Source: Mycolicibacterium sp. S2-37
GTDB lineage: Bacteria; Actinomycetota; Actinomycetes; Mycobacteriales; Mycobacteriaceae
Length of the DNA stretch: 64,000 bases
Assembly (NCBI RefSeq): GCF_017352375.1
Contig: NZ_JAFEVR010000004.1
Coordinates: 62,001-126,000, forward strand
Direction of reading: 5' to 3'
Every line of letters begins with the position of its first letter. Position 1 is the first letter of the stretch. A program made the position numbers and the translations under genes. The notes below the pieces were generated by a model. That model was not told the DNA's origin and did not search any database. It was given only the letters and a program-made list of their open reading frames with translations. Shown piece by piece: positions 1-10,398 of the stretch.

Positions 1-756
1 GCCCTGGGCCTGGAGATAGGCCGCGGCCCGCTCGCCCTGCGCGCGCAGCATCCGGGACTGCCGGTCGGCCTCGGCGGCCAGGATCGCCGCCTGTTTGGCG
101 CCCTCGGCCGCCAGGATCTGGGCCTGCTTCTGACCCTCTGCCTGTTTGATGGCCGCCTCGCGGCTGCCCTCCGCGGTCAGGATCATCGCGCGCTTCTCGC
201 GGTCGGCGCGCATCTGCTTCTCCATCGAGTCCTGGATCGACGGCGGCGGGTCGATGCTGCGCAACTCGACGCGGGCGACCCGCAGCCCCCACCGGCCGGT
301 GGCCTCGTCGAGGACGCCGCGGAGCTGTCCGTTGATGGCGTCGCGGGAGGTAAGGGTCTGCTCGAGGGTCATACCGCCGACCACGTTGCGCAGCGTGGTG
401 GTGGTCAGCTGCTCGACGCCGACGATGTAGTTGCTGATCTGGTAGACCGCCGCCTGCGGATTGGTCACCTGGAAGTAGACGACGGTGTCGATGTTGACGG
501 TGAGGTTGTCCTCGGTGATCACCGGCTGCGGCGGGAATGACACCACGCGTTCACGCAGGTCCACCCGCGCCCGGATCTTGTCGACGAACGGCAGCAGCAG
601 GGTGAGCTGGCCGGACACCGTCTTGCTGTAGCGGCCGAGCCGCTCGATGACGGCGGCTTCGGCCTGCGGGATGAGCGCGACCGATTTCGCGACGATCACC
701 ACCGCGAAGACGACGAGTACGGCGAGCAGTATCAGTCCGGCGACGGCACCGTCCAC
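1..756 (-). CDS. SPFH/band 7 (stomatin-like) membrane protein, C-terminus outside window
   Basis: The reading frame begins at GTG 756 and runs off the left edge. An N-terminal hydrophobic segment of about 20 residues (residues 4-24) is followed by a band 7 domain: an EAAVIERLGRY-type opening, then a PPQPVITEDNLTVNIDTVV-like stretch. A long charged region rich in Ala, Glu and Gln then begins (repeats like QAEGQKQAQILAAEGAKQ), typical of the coiled-coil tail. This matches the family of M. tuberculosis Rv1488. Such proteins form membrane scaffolds and usually pair with an NfeD-like partner, which is the next gene upstream (773-1207), 16 bases away. A role in membrane microdomain organisation is inferred from the family. 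At least 252 residues are visible. Confidence 0.9.
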   Translation of the reverse strand, partial: MDGAVAGLILLAVLVVFAVVIVAKSVALIPQAEAAVIERLGRYSKTVSGQLTLLLPFVDKIRARVDLRERVVSFPPQPVITEDNLTVNIDTVVYFQVTNPQAAVYQISNYIVGVEQLTTTTLRNVVGGMTLEQTLTSRDAINGQLRGVLDEATGRWGLRVARVELRSIDPPPSIQDSMEKQMRADREKRAMILTAEGSREAAIKQAEGQKQAQILAAEGAKQAAILAAEADRQSRMLRAQGERAAAYLQAQG

Positions 757-772
757 GAGCGGTCTCCTTCGT

Positions 773-1207
773 TCAGGGGTTGCGCCAGACGACCGCCGTG
801 GCGCCGTCGATCCGCATGACGGTCACGTGGTCACCTGGTTCGTACACATCGTTGTCGTCGAGGGGTCGGGCCGTCCAGACCTCGCCGTCGAGCTTCACCT
901 GGCCTTCGTGGCGCGCCACGCGGTCCAGCACCAGGGCGGGCTTGCCTTCGAGGGCCTTGACCGGGTCGGGCAGACCGGTGCCCGAGGTCAGCCGGCGCCG
1001 CAGCACCGGCCGCACGGCCACCAGCAGCAGCACCGACACCACGAGGAAGACCACACCGTCGGCCCAGATCGGCCAGTCCAGCAGCCAGCTCGATCCCGTC
1101 GCGGCCAGCGCACCGCCCGCCAGCATGAGCAGGAACATGTCCCCGGTCAGCACTTCGGCCCCGGCCAACACCAGCGCGAGGATCAGCCAGATCAGCCAAA
1201 CGGGCAT
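773..1207 (-). CDS. NfeD-like membrane protein (Rv1487 type)
   Basis: This 144-residue protein has two or three hydrophobic segments in its first 70 residues (MPVWLIWLILALVLAGAEV and a VVFLVVSVLLLVAV stretch). A short soluble C-terminal beta-rich domain of the NfeD type follows, with the motifs GKPALVLDRV, GQVKLDGEVWTARP and PGDHVTVMRIDG. NfeD proteins work together with SPFH proteins in the membrane. The gene lies just upstream of the stomatin-like gene on the same strand, so the two very probably form an operon, as in other mycobacteria. The start ATG 1207 is followed directly by the hydrophobic segment. The short form without a ClpP-like protease domain is usual here. Confidence 0.9.
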   Translation of the reverse strand: MPVWLIWLILALVLAGAEVLTGDMFLLMLAGGALAATGSSWLLDWPIWADGVVFLVVSVLLLVAVRPVLRRRLTSGTGLPDPVKALEGKPALVLDRVARHEGQVKLDGEVWTARPLDDNDVYEPGDHVTVMRIDGATAVVWRNP

Positions 1208-1266
1208 GACGCCACCCTATCGCGTGACCCGCTCGGGACGCGCTGAACAACTACACTGCGTGCATC

Positions 1267-2124
1267 ATGTGGTGTCCCAGTGCAACGCTTGCGGTGTGGG
1301 CCAATGCCTGGCTCGCAGGAACCGCCGCGCCCGATGACGTTCTTGACGCTCTATCCGCTTGGGCGCCAAGGCATCTGGTAACGGCCTATGACTCGGTGGC
1401 AGCGAGCCGCACGGGTCTGCCGTGGCCGGATCTCAACGACTCCGGCGGGGTGTCGATGCTGCAGACGGTGCGTACCGCGGCCGGGTTCACCCCGGGCGGG
1501 CCTGCCGTCACGGTCGCCCTGCCGGTGCCCGGCGACGTCCGTGGACTGCCCGCGGGCACGCAGTTCCAGCGCGACGCGATCGCCGTCGGCGAGGCGCTGA
1601 TCATCACCGACGCCCACCGCCCGTCGAACGCGGTCGGCGTGGTTCCCGACTTCGAGTTCGACGACGCCGGCGAGGACGCGGAGTTCGATCCCGACGTCGC
1701 GGCGCTGTCCTGGACGGTCTACTCCGCGCCGGGCACCCCGCCCGCCGCGTACATCGACCTCGGCGAGGCCGAGTACGAGCTGCGGTCGGCCGTGCGCGCC
1801 GCCGCCGATGCGCTGGGGGCGCTGCGTGCCGGGGCGGCGGGCGCCGATGTCGACGACCCGCGCGGACTGGTCGAGCAGGTGCTCGAGAGTGGGCGCGCGC
1901 ACCGTCTTCCCGACAACGCCCCCACCCGGGCGGTTCGGGTGCTGGAGAACGCGGCGCACGTCGACGCCATCATCACGGTCAGCTCCGGTCTGATGCCCAT
2001 CGGACTGCAGAGCTCCTCGGAGGTGCAGATCGCCAGCGACGCACTCCGCCCGCTGGTCGGCGTGGTCCGCGCAGCCCGGCTCGCGGCACTGAGCGCGGTC
2101 CTCTACGCGGCCTGGGAGCGCTGA
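1267..2124 (+). CDS. conserved hypothetical protein, Rv1486c family
   Basis: This 285-residue protein has no recognisable catalytic motif or membrane segment. It is an acidic, Ala-rich soluble protein that is conserved in mycobacteria at this position, between the nfeD-like gene and hemH (Rv1486c in M. tuberculosis). The start ATG 1267 gives an N-terminus [18 protein letters not shown]. The gene is divergent from the nfeD-like gene, with 59 bases between them, and convergent with hemH. A TACACT sequence at about 1251 could be a -10 element lying 9 bases before the start. Function is unknown; synteny supports it being a real gene. Confidence 0.85.
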   Translation: MWCPSATLAVWANAWLAGTAAPDDVLDALSAWAPRHLVTAYDSVAASRTGLPWPDLNDSGGVSMLQTVRTAAGFTPGGPAVTVALPVPGDVRGLPAGTQFQRDAIAVGEALIITDAHRPSNAVGVVPDFEFDDAGEDAEFDPDVAALSWTVYSAPGTPPAAYIDLGEAEYELRSAVRAAADALGALRAGAAGADVDDPRGLVEQVLESGRAHRLPDNAPTRAVRVLENAAHVDAIITVSSGLMPIGLQSSSEVQIASDALRPLVGVVRAARLAALSAVLYAAWER

Positions 2125-2148
2125 CCCGCGCCACGCGCCGGCGTCGTC

Positions 2149-3201
2149 TCAGTCGCTGAAGACCGCCACACACCGCGGCGAGTTCCGGCACACCGTGCCG
2201 TCCACCGTGTGGCCGCACCCGGGCACGGGGTCGACGCCCGAGACGCGCCGGGGCGCACGGCCCGTCTCCAGTTCGTCGATGAGGTCGAGGGCCAACCGGG
2301 CATAGCGCCGGTCGGCGTTGGGCGTGGCGGCGCGCGCGAACGCGACCCCCAGATCGGCTGCCTGCTCGGCGACTTCGTTGTCGAGGTCCCACACCACCTC
2401 GATGTGATCGGAGACGAATCCGATCGGCACGACGATCACCGCCCGGATGCCGCGGTCGGCCAGGGCCGAGAGGTGGTCGCCGATGTCGGGCTCCAACCAC
2501 GGGATGCGCGGCGGTCCGGACCGGGACTGCCACACCTGGTCGAAATCGTCGAACCCCGCCGCAGCCGCCACCAGTCGGGCCGCGTATCCGACCTGACGGC
2601 TGTACAGGTTCGGGCCGTGCCGCTCGTCGGCGGCCGTCGGAATCGAGTGCGCCGTGAAGATCAGCCGCGCCTCCTCGCGCAGGTCGGCCGGAAGTGATCG
2701 CGCTGCAGTCGAGACGGCCTCGGCGAACATCTCGACGAACAGCGGGTGGTCGAAGTAGTGCCGCAGCTTGACCAGTTCCGGGGCACCGTCGCCTGCAGCC
2801 GCCCGGCCCCGGCCGATGTCCTCGTTGTACTGCGTGCAACTGGAGTAACCGCCCCAGGCCGACGTGGCCAGCACCGCCGCGCGGCGCACACCGTCCGCCC
2901 GCATCCGCGCCACCGTGTCCTCGACGTAGGGCTCCCAGTTCCGGTTGCCGAAATACACCGGAAGGTCGCGGCCCTGGGCGGCCATCTCGGTCCGGATCGA
3001 GGCGATCAGCTCGCGGTTGATGCCGTTGATCGGGGACACCCCGCCGAAGTGCAGATAGTGCTCGGCCACACTGGCCAACCGCTCGCGCGGGATACCGCGG
3101 CCGCGAGTGACGTTCTCCAGGAACGGCATCACCTGGTCGGGCCCCTCCGGCCCGCCGAAGGAGAGCAGGAGCAGCGCGTCGAAGCCGGCGGGTCGGTCCA
3201 C
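2149..3201 (-). CDS. hemH: ferrochelatase HemH
   Basis: This 350-residue enzyme inserts ferrous iron into the porphyrin in the last steps of haem synthesis. The N-terminus carries [10 protein letters not shown]. The central FTAHSIP motif holds the catalytic His, and WLEPDI with the SRSGPP stretch is also typical. Four cysteines fit the [2Fe-2S] cluster of actinobacterial ferrochelatases: one in YSSCTQY and three in the C-terminal [17 protein letters not shown] chose GTG 3201 because it overlaps the inhA stop codon (TAGTG, one shared base), and the protein then begins [14 protein letters not shown] longer in-frame reading upstream only shadows inhA. The operon is fabG1-inhA-hemH, as in M. tuberculosis (Rv1483-Rv1485). 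Confidence 0.96.
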   Translation of the reverse strand: MDRPAGFDALLLLSFGGPEGPDQVMPFLENVTRGRGIPRERLASVAEHYLHFGGVSPINGINRELIASIRTEMAAQGRDLPVYFGNRNWEPYVEDTVARMRADGVRRAAVLATSAWGGYSSCTQYNEDIGRGRAAAGDGAPELVKLRHYFDHPLFVEMFAEAVSTAARSLPADLREEARLIFTAHSIPTAADERHGPNLYSRQVGYAARLVAAAAGFDDFDQVWQSRSGPPRIPWLEPDIGDHLSALADRGIRAVIVVPIGFVSDHIEVVWDLDNEVAEQAADLGVAFARAATPNADRRYARLALDLIDELETGRAPRRVSGVDPVPGCGHTVDGTVCRNSPRCVAVFSD

Positions 3202-4007
3202 TAGAGCAACTGGGTGCTGGCGCCGCCGTCGGCGTAGACGACGGTGCCGGTGGTGGCGGGCAGCCAGTCCGACAGCAGCGCGCACACGGTCTTCGCCACC
3301 GGTGTCGGATCCTTCATGTTCCAGCCCAGCGGAGCGCGCTGGTCCCAGCCCTCTTCGAGCAGCTGCATCTGCGCGCCCGCCTCGTCGCCGAGGGCGCCGC
3401 CGACGATCGCGCTCATCGCCAGGGTCCGGATCGGTCCCGCGGCAACGAGATTCGAGCGCACGCCGTACGGACCGGCCTCGCGGGCGACGAACCGGTTGAC
3501 CGATTCCAGCGCGCTCTTGGCGACGGTCATCCAGTTGTAGGCCGGCATCGCCCTGGTCGGGTCGAAGTCCATGCCGACGATGCCGCCGCCCGAGTTCATC
3601 ACCGGCAGTACGGCTTTGGCCAATGATGCGTACGAGTACGCCGAGATGTGAATGCCCTTGGACACGTCCTCGTAGGGCGCGTCGAAGAACGGGTTGATGC
3701 CCATCCCGGTCTGCGGCATGAAGCCGATGGAGTGCACCACCCCGTCGAGCTTGTTGCCCTCACCGATCTCGGCGGTGACCCGCTCGGCCAGCGTGTCGAG
3801 GTGCTTTTCGTCCTGCACGTCGAGCTCCAACAGCGGCGGCTTCGACGGAAGCCGCTCGAGGATGCGCTCGATCAGCCGCAGCCGGTTGAATCCCGTGCAG
3901 ATGACCTCCGCGCCGGCCTCCTGCGCCACCTTGGCGATGTGGAACGCGATCGAGGAGTCGGTGATGATCCCCGTGACGAGGATGCGCTTGCCGTGAAGAA
4001 GTGTCAC
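3201..4007 (-). CDS. inhA: NADH-dependent enoyl-ACP reductase InhA
   Basis: InhA carries out the last reduction of the FAS-II cycle that elongates meromycolic acids, and it is the target of activated isoniazid. The 268-residue length equals the M. tuberculosis enzyme. The NADH-binding start ([20 protein letters not shown]), the HSIGF motif with the Ser94-equivalent, Phe149 in GMDFD, and the catalytic Tyr158 (PAYNWM) and Lys165 (VAKSAL) are all present. At the residues I can place (Ser94, and Ile21 in DSSIAF), the known resistance positions look wild type. It lies 25 bases downstream of fabG1 and is coupled to hemH by a one-base overlap. Confidence 0.98.
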   Translation of the reverse strand: MTLLHGKRILVTGIITDSSIAFHIAKVAQEAGAEVICTGFNRLRLIERILERLPSKPPLLELDVQDEKHLDTLAERVTAEIGEGNKLDGVVHSIGFMPQTGMGINPFFDAPYEDVSKGIHISAYSYASLAKAVLPVMNSGGGIVGMDFDPTRAMPAYNWMTVAKSALESVNRFVAREAGPYGVRSNLVAAGPIRTLAMSAIVGGALGDEAGAQMQLLEEGWDQRAPLGWNMKDPTPVAKTVCALLSDWLPATTGTVVYADGGASTQLL

Positions 4008-4032
4008 AGTGAATGTCCTTCGTTGATCTCTG

Positions 4033-4788
<756 letters not shown>

Positions 4789-4791
<3 letters not shown>

Positions 4792-5796
4792 CCCGGGCAG
4801 GCGCCGGTTGAGCAGCAGCGCCGCCAGTGCCGAGAGTGCCAGCACCAGCGCACCGAGCCGCAGCCAGCCGACGCTCGCGTCGCCCTTGATGGTCTCGTAG
4901 CCGATCTGCTGCTGCAGGTTGGCATACACCTCGCGCAGCTGTTCGAGGCTGGACGCGGTGAACGCCTCGCCTTCGGACAGGTCGGCGATCTTCTTGAGCA
5001 TGGCGTCGTCGACCGGAACCGGCTGGCGCTGGTCGTTGATCTCGACGTAGCCGTAGGGGGTGCCGAACGAGATGGTCGAGATCGGCACGCCCTGGTCTTT
5101 GGCCGTACGGGCGGCGGTGAACGCGCCTTTCGGGTTGTCCGGATTCGACGGCACCGTCTCCTTGCCGTCGGAGAACAGCACGATGCGCGCCGGCGGGTTC
5201 TCGTCGCCGCCGCCGATCACGGCGCCCACGGTCGCGATGGCCTGCAGCGCGGTGAAGATGCCCTCACCGGTGGCCGTGCGGTCGGCCAGCTGCAGCTTGT
5301 CGATCGCGACCTTGGTGGCCTCGCGGTTCGTCGTCGGCGACACCAGCACCGTCGCGGTGCCCGCATAGGCGATCAGGCCCAGATTGATTCCGGGGGTCAG
5401 TTCGTCGGCGAACTGCTTGGACGCCTCCTGCGCCGCAGCCAGCCGGCTGGGAGCCACATCGGTGGCGCGCATGGACTGCGAGACGTCGATGACGAGCATG
5501 ACCACCGCCCGGTTACGCGGGATGCGGACGTCATGGGTCGGCCCCGCCATCGCGACGGTCAGCAGCACCAGCGATGCCACCAGCAGGATCGCCGGGAGAT
5601 GGCGCCACCGGTTCGGCCGTTTCGGCGCGACGCTCTCCAGCAGCTCCATGTTGGCGAAGCGCAGCATCCGCTTCTGCCGGGCGGTCTGCACGATGACGTA
5701 CAGACCGACCAGCCCGGCGACCGCCAGCAGGAACAGGAAGAACCACGGGTGTTCGAATCCCGAGAGCGACATCGGGCCGAGCAACGGTAAAGTCAT
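4789..5796 (-). CDS. VWA-domain membrane protein (Rv1481, BatA-like)
   Basis: This 335-residue protein has two N-terminal membrane segments (about residues 17-37 and 67-86), a von Willebrand A domain at about 95-290, and a C-terminal membrane segment just before LLNRRLPG. The metal-site motif DVSQS ([12 protein letters not shown]), a conserved Thr in the middle and LFSDGKE mark the VWA fold. MoxR AAA ATPases act on such VWA partners in a chaperone-like way. The gene follows moxR1 and the DUF58 gene on the same strand, the classic MoxR-DUF58-VWA arrangement. It is 55 bases downstream of the DUF58 stop. Confidence 0.92.
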
Positions 5797-5835
5797 GTGC
5801 TACTTGTCTTTTCGTCTTTCTACCGAGTTCGGATT

Positions 5836-5856
5836 CTCTTCGCGCAAGCGCTCATC
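5836..5856. repeat. 21-bp dispersed repeat, copy 1
   Basis: These 21 bases (core CGCGCAAGCGCTCATC on the + strand) recur exactly at 18779-18799. In both places the repeat begins on the TGA stop of the upstream gene and extends into the gap before the next gene of the same operon. Here that gap separates the DUF58 gene from the VWA gene. Confidence 0.7.
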
Positions 5857-6799
5857 TGGCTGCCATGGCGCCTCGGCGGCGGCTCGCGACGAACCGCACC
5901 ACATCGGCGATCCAGTCGCGGTCGGTACGCAGCGTCAGCAGGGGCGCGTCACAGCGGCGCAGGGTGCGGGCCACCTCGGCACGGTGCTGGGCGGCGGCGC
6001 GCTCGAAATCGTCGCGCAGCCGATGGTCGATGGTGAACTCGCGGGTGACGCCGGTCTCGGTGTCCTGCAGGATGACGTCGCCGACGTCGGGCAGCTCGAT
6101 GTCACGAGGATCGAGCACCTCGATGCCGAGCACCTCGTGGCGGCCGGCGATCGCACGCAGCGGGCGCATCCAGTCGATGGGTCCCAGGAAGTCGCTGATG
6201 ATGACGGCCATACCCCGCCTGCGCTCGGGCCGGCGCAGCGAATCGATCGCCTCGGCCAGATTGCCGCGCACACCGGTCGGCGCCCGCGGGGTCGTGGCGA
6301 TGGTGCGCAGCATGTCCTGTTCGTGCATGCGCCCCGACAGGGCGGGCACCCGCCGCGTGGTCTCGCCGTTGGAGATGATCGCGCCGATCCGGTTGCCACC
6401 GCCGCTGTTGAGAAAGGTGATCGCCGCGGCTGCCGCGACCGCCAGATCGCGCTTCTCGCAGCCCGCGGTGCCGAAGTCCAGACTGGCCGACATGTCCACC
6501 ACCAGCCACGTCTCGAGCTCGCGGTCGGCGATCATCGTGCGCACGTGCGGAACCGTGGTGCGCGCGGTGACCGACCAGTCCATCCGTCGGACGTCGTCGC
6601 CGGGCTGGTAGATCCGCGACTCCCCCGGTTCCGAGCCCGGACCCGGAATCAGACCGAGGTGGTCGCCGTGCAGCACGCCGTCGAGTTTGCGGCGGACCGT
6701 GAGTTCGAGTTTGCGCAGCGCCGCCGACAGCGCCGGATCGCGGATCTCACCGCGCTCCAGGGACGGCAGGTCGACGGATCGGCCTTTCTGGTCGGTCAC
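5852..6799 (-). CDS. DUF58-domain protein (Rv1480)
   Basis: This 315-residue soluble protein has the DUF58 signature (ESRIYQPGDDVRRMDWSVTART) at about residues 60-85 and a VWA-like region after it (VVDMSASLDFGT, then VIISDFLGP). It belongs to the MoxR-DUF58-VWA group thought to assemble or activate partner proteins. I chose GTG 6799 because it overlaps the moxR1 stop as GTGA; the longer frame upstream is only moxR1 shadow. Its TGA stop lies inside a 21-base repeat (5836-5856) that recurs after sufU. Confidence 0.92.
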   Translation of the reverse strand: MTDQKGRSVDLPSLERGEIRDPALSAALRKLELTVRRKLDGVLHGDHLGLIPGPGSEPGESRIYQPGDDVRRMDWSVTARTTVPHVRTMIADRELETWLVVDMSASLDFGTAGCEKRDLAVAAAAAITFLNSGGGNRIGAIISNGETTRRVPALSGRMHEQDMLRTIATTPRAPTGVRGNLAEAIDSLRRPERRRGMAVIISDFLGPIDWMRPLRAIAGRHEVLGIEVLDPRDIELPDVGDVILQDTETGVTREFTIDHRLRDDFERAAAQHRAEVARTLRRCDAPLLTLRTDRDWIADVVRFVASRRRGAMAAR

Positions 6800-7962
6800 C
6801 GACCGCCCGCCGCGCCCGCACCGGCCGGGACCGCGGGCGGCACCGAATGCCCTTGCTGGGGAATGGCATTCACCTGCGGCAACGCGACCGTCTGCATGAT
6901 GCGGTTGATCACGGTCTCCGAGGAGACCTCGTCGGCCAGGGCGTCGTAGGTCAGCACGAGCCGGTGGCGGAGCACGTCGGGGATGACCTCGACGACGTCC
7001 TGCGGGATGACGTAGTCGCGTCCGCGCACCAGTGCCAGCGCGCGCGAGGCGGCGATGATGCCCAGCGATGCGCGCGGGGAGGCGCCGTAGGCGATCCACG
7101 CCTTGGCGTCGGGCATCCCGAACTTCTCCGGCTCGCGGGTCGCGGTGACGATGCGGACCACGTAGTCGACCAGCGCGTGGTGCACGAAGGTGTTCGCGGC
7201 GACGTCCTGCAGCCGCAGCAGGTCACCGGGGCCGAGGATCTGCTTGGGCTCCGGCGGCTTGACGCCCATCCGGTAGATGATCTCGCGCTCTTCCTCGGGC
7301 GACGGGTAGTCGATGTTGAGCTTGAACAGAAAGCGGTCACGCTGCGCCTCGGGCAGCTGGTAGACGCCCTCCTGCTCGATCGGGTTCTGCGTCGCCATCA
7401 CCAGGAACGGCTGGGGCAGCGGGAAGGTCTTGCCGCCGATGGAGATCTTGCGCTCGGCCATCACCTCGAGCAGTGCCGACTGCACCTTGGCCGGCGCGCG
7501 GTTGATCTCGTCGGCGAGCAGGAAGTTGACCACGACCGGGCCGAGTTCGATGTCGAACTCCTCCTTGCCCTGCCGGAAGATGCGGGTACCGATGATGTCG
7601 GTGGGCACCAGGTCGGGGGTGAACTGGATACGCGCGAACGAGCCGCCGACCACCTTGGCGAACGTCTCGACGGCCAGGGTCTTCGCGACGCCGGGCACAC
7701 CCTCGAGCAGAACGTGGCCCTTGGCGAGCAGACCGACGAGCATCCGCTCCACCAGCCGGTCCTGGCCGACGATGATGCGTTTGACCTCGAAGATGGCCCG
7801 CTCGAGGGTGTTCACCTCACTCTGCAGACCGCCCCCGGAAGTCGGTACCTGCGCCGGGGCCTGGCCCTGCGGCGCGGCGTGGGAGCCGGCGGGATAGCCC
7901 GTCGCGGGGTTCTGACCGGAAAAGTTTCCGGCGCCCTGCGGCTGCCCACTCGGTGACGTCAT
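6796..7962 (-). CDS. moxR1: MoxR1 AAA+ ATPase
   Basis: This 388-residue AAA+ ATPase has a low-complexity Gly/Pro/Gln-rich N-terminus of about 45 residues followed by the MoxR core. The core shows Walker A GVPGVAKT, Walker B LLADEINRA, sensor 1 MATQNPIEQEG, and LPEAQRDRF. MoxR proteins are chaperone-like ATPases acting with VWA proteins. ATG 7962 is preferred because GGAGGA lies 6 bases upstream. The in-frame GTG at 7977 would place that ribosome site inside the gene. The next gene (DUF58) overlaps the stop as GTGA. The order with ripB/ripA upstream is the same as Rv1477-Rv1481. Confidence 0.94.
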   Translation of the reverse strand: MTSPSGQPQGAGNFSGQNPATGYPAGSHAAPQGQAPAQVPTSGGGLQSEVNTLERAIFEVKRIIVGQDRLVERMLVGLLAKGHVLLEGVPGVAKTLAVETFAKVVGGSFARIQFTPDLVPTDIIGTRIFRQGKEEFDIELGPVVVNFLLADEINRAPAKVQSALLEVMAERKISIGGKTFPLPQPFLVMATQNPIEQEGVYQLPEAQRDRFLFKLNIDYPSPEEEREIIYRMGVKPPEPKQILGPGDLLRLQDVAANTFVHHALVDYVVRIVTATREPEKFGMPDAKAWIAYGASPRASLGIIAASRALALVRGRDYVIPQDVVEVIPDVLRHRLVLTYDALADEVSSETVINRIMQTVALPQVNAIPQQGHSVPPAVPAGAGAAGGR

Positions 7963-8018
7963 CGAGATTCCTCCCACTGTTTTCGCTTCAAGGCGTGCCG
8001 CAGGCGTCTCCCGCGTCA

Positions 8019-8037
8019 GCGCCCGGCGCCGGGGCGC
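8019..8037 (-). terminator. GC-rich hairpin between ripB and moxR1
   Basis: A nearly perfect inverted repeat (GCGCCCGGC paired with GCCGGGGCGC, one bulged G) lies about 65 bases after the ripB stop. There is no U tract, so it would be a mycobacterial tail-less terminator at best. It could equally be chance in GC-rich sequence. Confidence 0.25.
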
Positions 8038-8101
8038 CCGTGGTCAACTATTCCAGGCACTCCGGGATCCGTCGACGTGCCCTCCGGCGGGCCGACCCGA
8101 G

Positions 8102-8824
8102 TCAGGACTCGATGATGCGGGCGACGTAGGGCTGCAGACCGGCTTTGCGCAGCGGGCTGACCGTTACCTTGCCCGCGCTGCCCGACGATTCGAGCATCTG
8201 TCCGTTGCCGAGGTAGATCGCCACGTGCTGGCTGCCACCTGGCCCCCAGAACAGCAGGTCGCCCCGCTTGCCCTGGGCCAGCGGCACCTTGCGGCCGGTG
8301 TTGTACTGGTCGCCGGAGTACTTCGGGATCAGCACGCCGACACCGGCGTAGGAGAACTGCGTGAAGCCCGAACAGTCGTAGCCCACGATGTTGGCGCCGG
8401 AGTCGATACCCGTGCTCGGCCCGTTGGGCTTGCCGCCACCCCACGAGTACGGCGTGCCCATCTGTGACGCACCGCGCCGGATGACGTATTCGATCGCCTG
8501 GGGCCCGCGCACCCGGCCGGGGGCCACGCTCGCCGGTTCGGCGCCGCCCAGGCCGATGCTCGACAGGAACTTGCGGCCGAGGTCCATCGTGGCCTGGGTC
8601 GCCTGCGCGGTGACCGCCAGCGACGCGTTCGCGATCGCCAGCGGGTCGCCGGGTGCACCGGCACTGAGCAGTTTGGGCAGGGTCGGATCCCACTGGCCCT
8701 CGTCGGGCGCGGCCCCCGCGGCGGCGGTGGCGCCGAAGAGCATCGCCGTCGCGGCGAGGACGGAGACCAGCCGGAGAGCGCAGCGAGAAGCGAAGCGGCG
8801 CAGGAACGTCAAGAACATCACCAT
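8102..8824 (-). CDS. ripB: NlpC/P60 peptidoglycan endopeptidase RipB
   Basis: This 240-residue secreted D,L-endopeptidase has a signal peptide (LRLVSVLAATAMLFGATAAAGA), a short linker starting GQWDPTLPKLL, and a C-terminal NlpC/P60 domain. The catalytic Cys is in YDCSGF and the His in SQHVAIYLG; GNGQMLES follows. It matches Rv1478. ATG 8824 overlaps the ripA stop; ATG 8818 (TGATG, one-base overlap) is just as possible. It cuts the D-Glu-mDAP bond in peptide stems and works with RipA in daughter-cell separation. Unlike RipA it lacks the long coiled-coil inhibitory domain. Confidence 0.95.
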   Translation of the reverse strand: MVMFLTFLRRFASRCALRLVSVLAATAMLFGATAAAGAAPDEGQWDPTLPKLLSAGAPGDPLAIANASLAVTAQATQATMDLGRKFLSSIGLGGAEPASVAPGRVRGPQAIEYVIRRGASQMGTPYSWGGGKPNGPSTGIDSGANIVGYDCSGFTQFSYAGVGVLIPKYSGDQYNTGRKVPLAQGKRGDLLFWGPGGSQHVAIYLGNGQMLESSGSAGKVTVSPLRKAGLQPYVARIIES

Positions 8825-10275
8825 TCGATCAATCGGGTCGCGTACGGCGTCATGCCGCTGGTGCGCACCGGTGAGACCTTGACGACCGAACCGGTGTAGG
8901 GCGCTTCGAGCATCTGCCCGTTGCCCAGGTAGAGCGCGACGTGCTGGCTGGCGTTCGGGCCCCAGAAGAGCATGTCGCCACGGCGCATCTCGGAGGTGGG
9001 GACCTTGCGGCCCGCGTTGTACTGCGAGCCTGAGTAGTGGTCGAGTTTGATGCCGACGCCGGCGAACGCATAGAGCATCAGGCCCGAGCAGTCGAAGCCG
9101 ACGGTGCCCGCACCCGAGTCGATGCCGTTGCTGGGTCCGGCGGCGTTCCCGCCGCCCCACGAGTACGGCACACCCATCTGCGACATCGCCCGCTTGATCA
9201 CGTACTCGGTGGCCTGCTGGCCGTAGACGCGCGGGATGGCGCCGTTGTTGGTGTAGCCGGACGGCGTGGGCAGGATGCCGAGCTTCTGCAGGAAACCGCG
9301 GCCCATCTGCTGGGTGACCTGCGCCGAGGTCGCGGTGATGCCGAGTACGGCGTTGATGATCGCGATCGGGTCGCCGCTGACGAATGCACTCGGGATGGCC
9401 GGCAGCGTCGGATCCCACAGCGGCACGTCCCACTTGGCGGCCGTCGGGGTCTGCGTCCCCGGGGATCGGTCCCAGTTCGCCGCGGCGCCGGGCACCGGGG
9501 CAGGTGCCGGGGCGGGGGCGCCGGCCGGTGCGGCGGCCTTCTGCACCGGGGCCGCCACCGGTGTGGCGGCGCGCCGGGCCTCGTCGAGCCGGGCCTGCGC
9601 GGCCGCACGTTCGGCGACGAGCCGGTCCAGCTCGGCCTGCTGGTCGCCGAAGGTGCGCTGAGCGGAGGTCAGCGCCTCGACCGCTGCGGCCTGGCTGGCC
9701 TCGGCGTCGGCGGTGGCCTTGTCGGCCTGCTGCTTGGCCAGCCGGGCGGCGGACTCCCGGTTGATCTGTTCGGTGCGTGCTCGCTGCAGATTCGCCATGG
9801 CCTGCGCGGAACTCACCGACAGGGTCTCGGCCGCGGCGGCGGTGTGCAGAATGTCAGCGGGATCGGCGGCGGTCAGATAGGACGCCGACGGACCGTTGAC
9901 ATAGGTCGCCGCGGCGAATTCGTCGAACCGCTTCTGGGCCGCGGCGATCGCGATGGTCGCGTCCTCTACGCCGACCTGGCTCTCGTCGAGTTGGCGTTGT
10001 GCAGCGGCGGCGGCGTCGCGGGCGTTCTGCACGTCGACGATGGCCTTGTTGACGCTTTCCTGCTGACCCTGCACGGCGGCGCCGAGGTCCTGGAGTTCCT
10101 GGTTCGCGTTGGCGACGGCGGCCACCAAGGTGCCGATGCCGTCGGGATCCGCCGCAGCGGGGGTTCCGCCCCACAGGGCGGTGCTCACCAGCATGCCGGC
10201 GGCGAGGGGAAGGGCGTAGGCCCTGCCATACCGGGGAGCTTGCCTACGACGATGGGCGCGAGTGAAGCGCTTCAT
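8818..10275 (-). CDS. ripA: peptidoglycan endopeptidase RipA
   Basis: This 485-residue secreted hydrolase separates daughter cells at septation. It has a signal peptide ending near GTPAAADP, a long Ala/Gln-rich coiled coil (about residues 40-240) that blocks the active site in RipA zymogens, and a Pro/Ala-rich linker (about 240-270). The WDPTLPAIPSA region and the NlpC/P60 domain follow, with Cys in FDCSGL, His in SQHVALYLG, and Glu in GQMLEAP. ATG 10275 is preferred: GAGGAG lies about 11 bases upstream, and the alternative TTG 10284 lies too close to it. Upstream are three GTCACA elements typical of MtrA targets. Confidence 0.96.
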   Translation of the reverse strand: MKRFTRAHRRRQAPRYGRAYALPLAAGMLVSTALWGGTPAAADPDGIGTLVAAVANANQELQDLGAAVQGQQESVNKAIVDVQNARDAAAAAQRQLDESQVGVEDATIAIAAAQKRFDEFAAATYVNGPSASYLTAADPADILHTAAAAETLSVSSAQAMANLQRARTEQINRESAARLAKQQADKATADAEASQAAAVEALTSAQRTFGDQQAELDRLVAERAAAQARLDEARRAATPVAAPVQKAAAPAGAPAPAPAPVPGAAANWDRSPGTQTPTAAKWDVPLWDPTLPAIPSAFVSGDPIAIINAVLGITATSAQVTQQMGRGFLQKLGILPTPSGYTNNGAIPRVYGQQATEYVIKRAMSQMGVPYSWGGGNAAGPSNGIDSGAGTVGFDCSGLMLYAFAGVGIKLDHYSGSQYNAGRKVPTSEMRRGDMLFWGPNASQHVALYLGNGQMLEAPYTGSVVKVSPVRTSGMTPYATRLIEW

Positions 10276-10320
10276 TCGACTCAAGTCTCCTCGGGGCTCG
10301 TTGCGGAACCGTGCGCAGTA

Positions 10321-10398
10321 GTCACAGTAGGCACAACTACAACAGGGGTACCGAATGCACCGTACGTCACAAAAGACGCTAAAGAAACTTTAGTCACA
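10321..10398. promoter_or_regulatory. array of three GTCACA elements upstream of ripA (candidate MtrA sites)
   Basis: GTCACA occurs on the + strand at 10321-10326, 10366-10371 and 10393-10398, in an unusually AT-rich gap of 199 bases upstream of ripA. The response regulator MtrA of mycobacteria binds GTCACA-type direct repeats and ripA is a known MtrA target, so binding here is likely by analogy. The 27-base spacing between the last two copies is not the usual tight tandem spacing, which lowers certainty. Confidence 0.5.

Noticed and set aside
8761..8800. GAGCGCAGCGAGAAGCGAAGCGG stretch in ripB as another GC repeat copy
   Set aside because: It only loosely resembles the repeats at 56586 and 62046 and encodes the Arg/Ala signal-peptide region of ripB.
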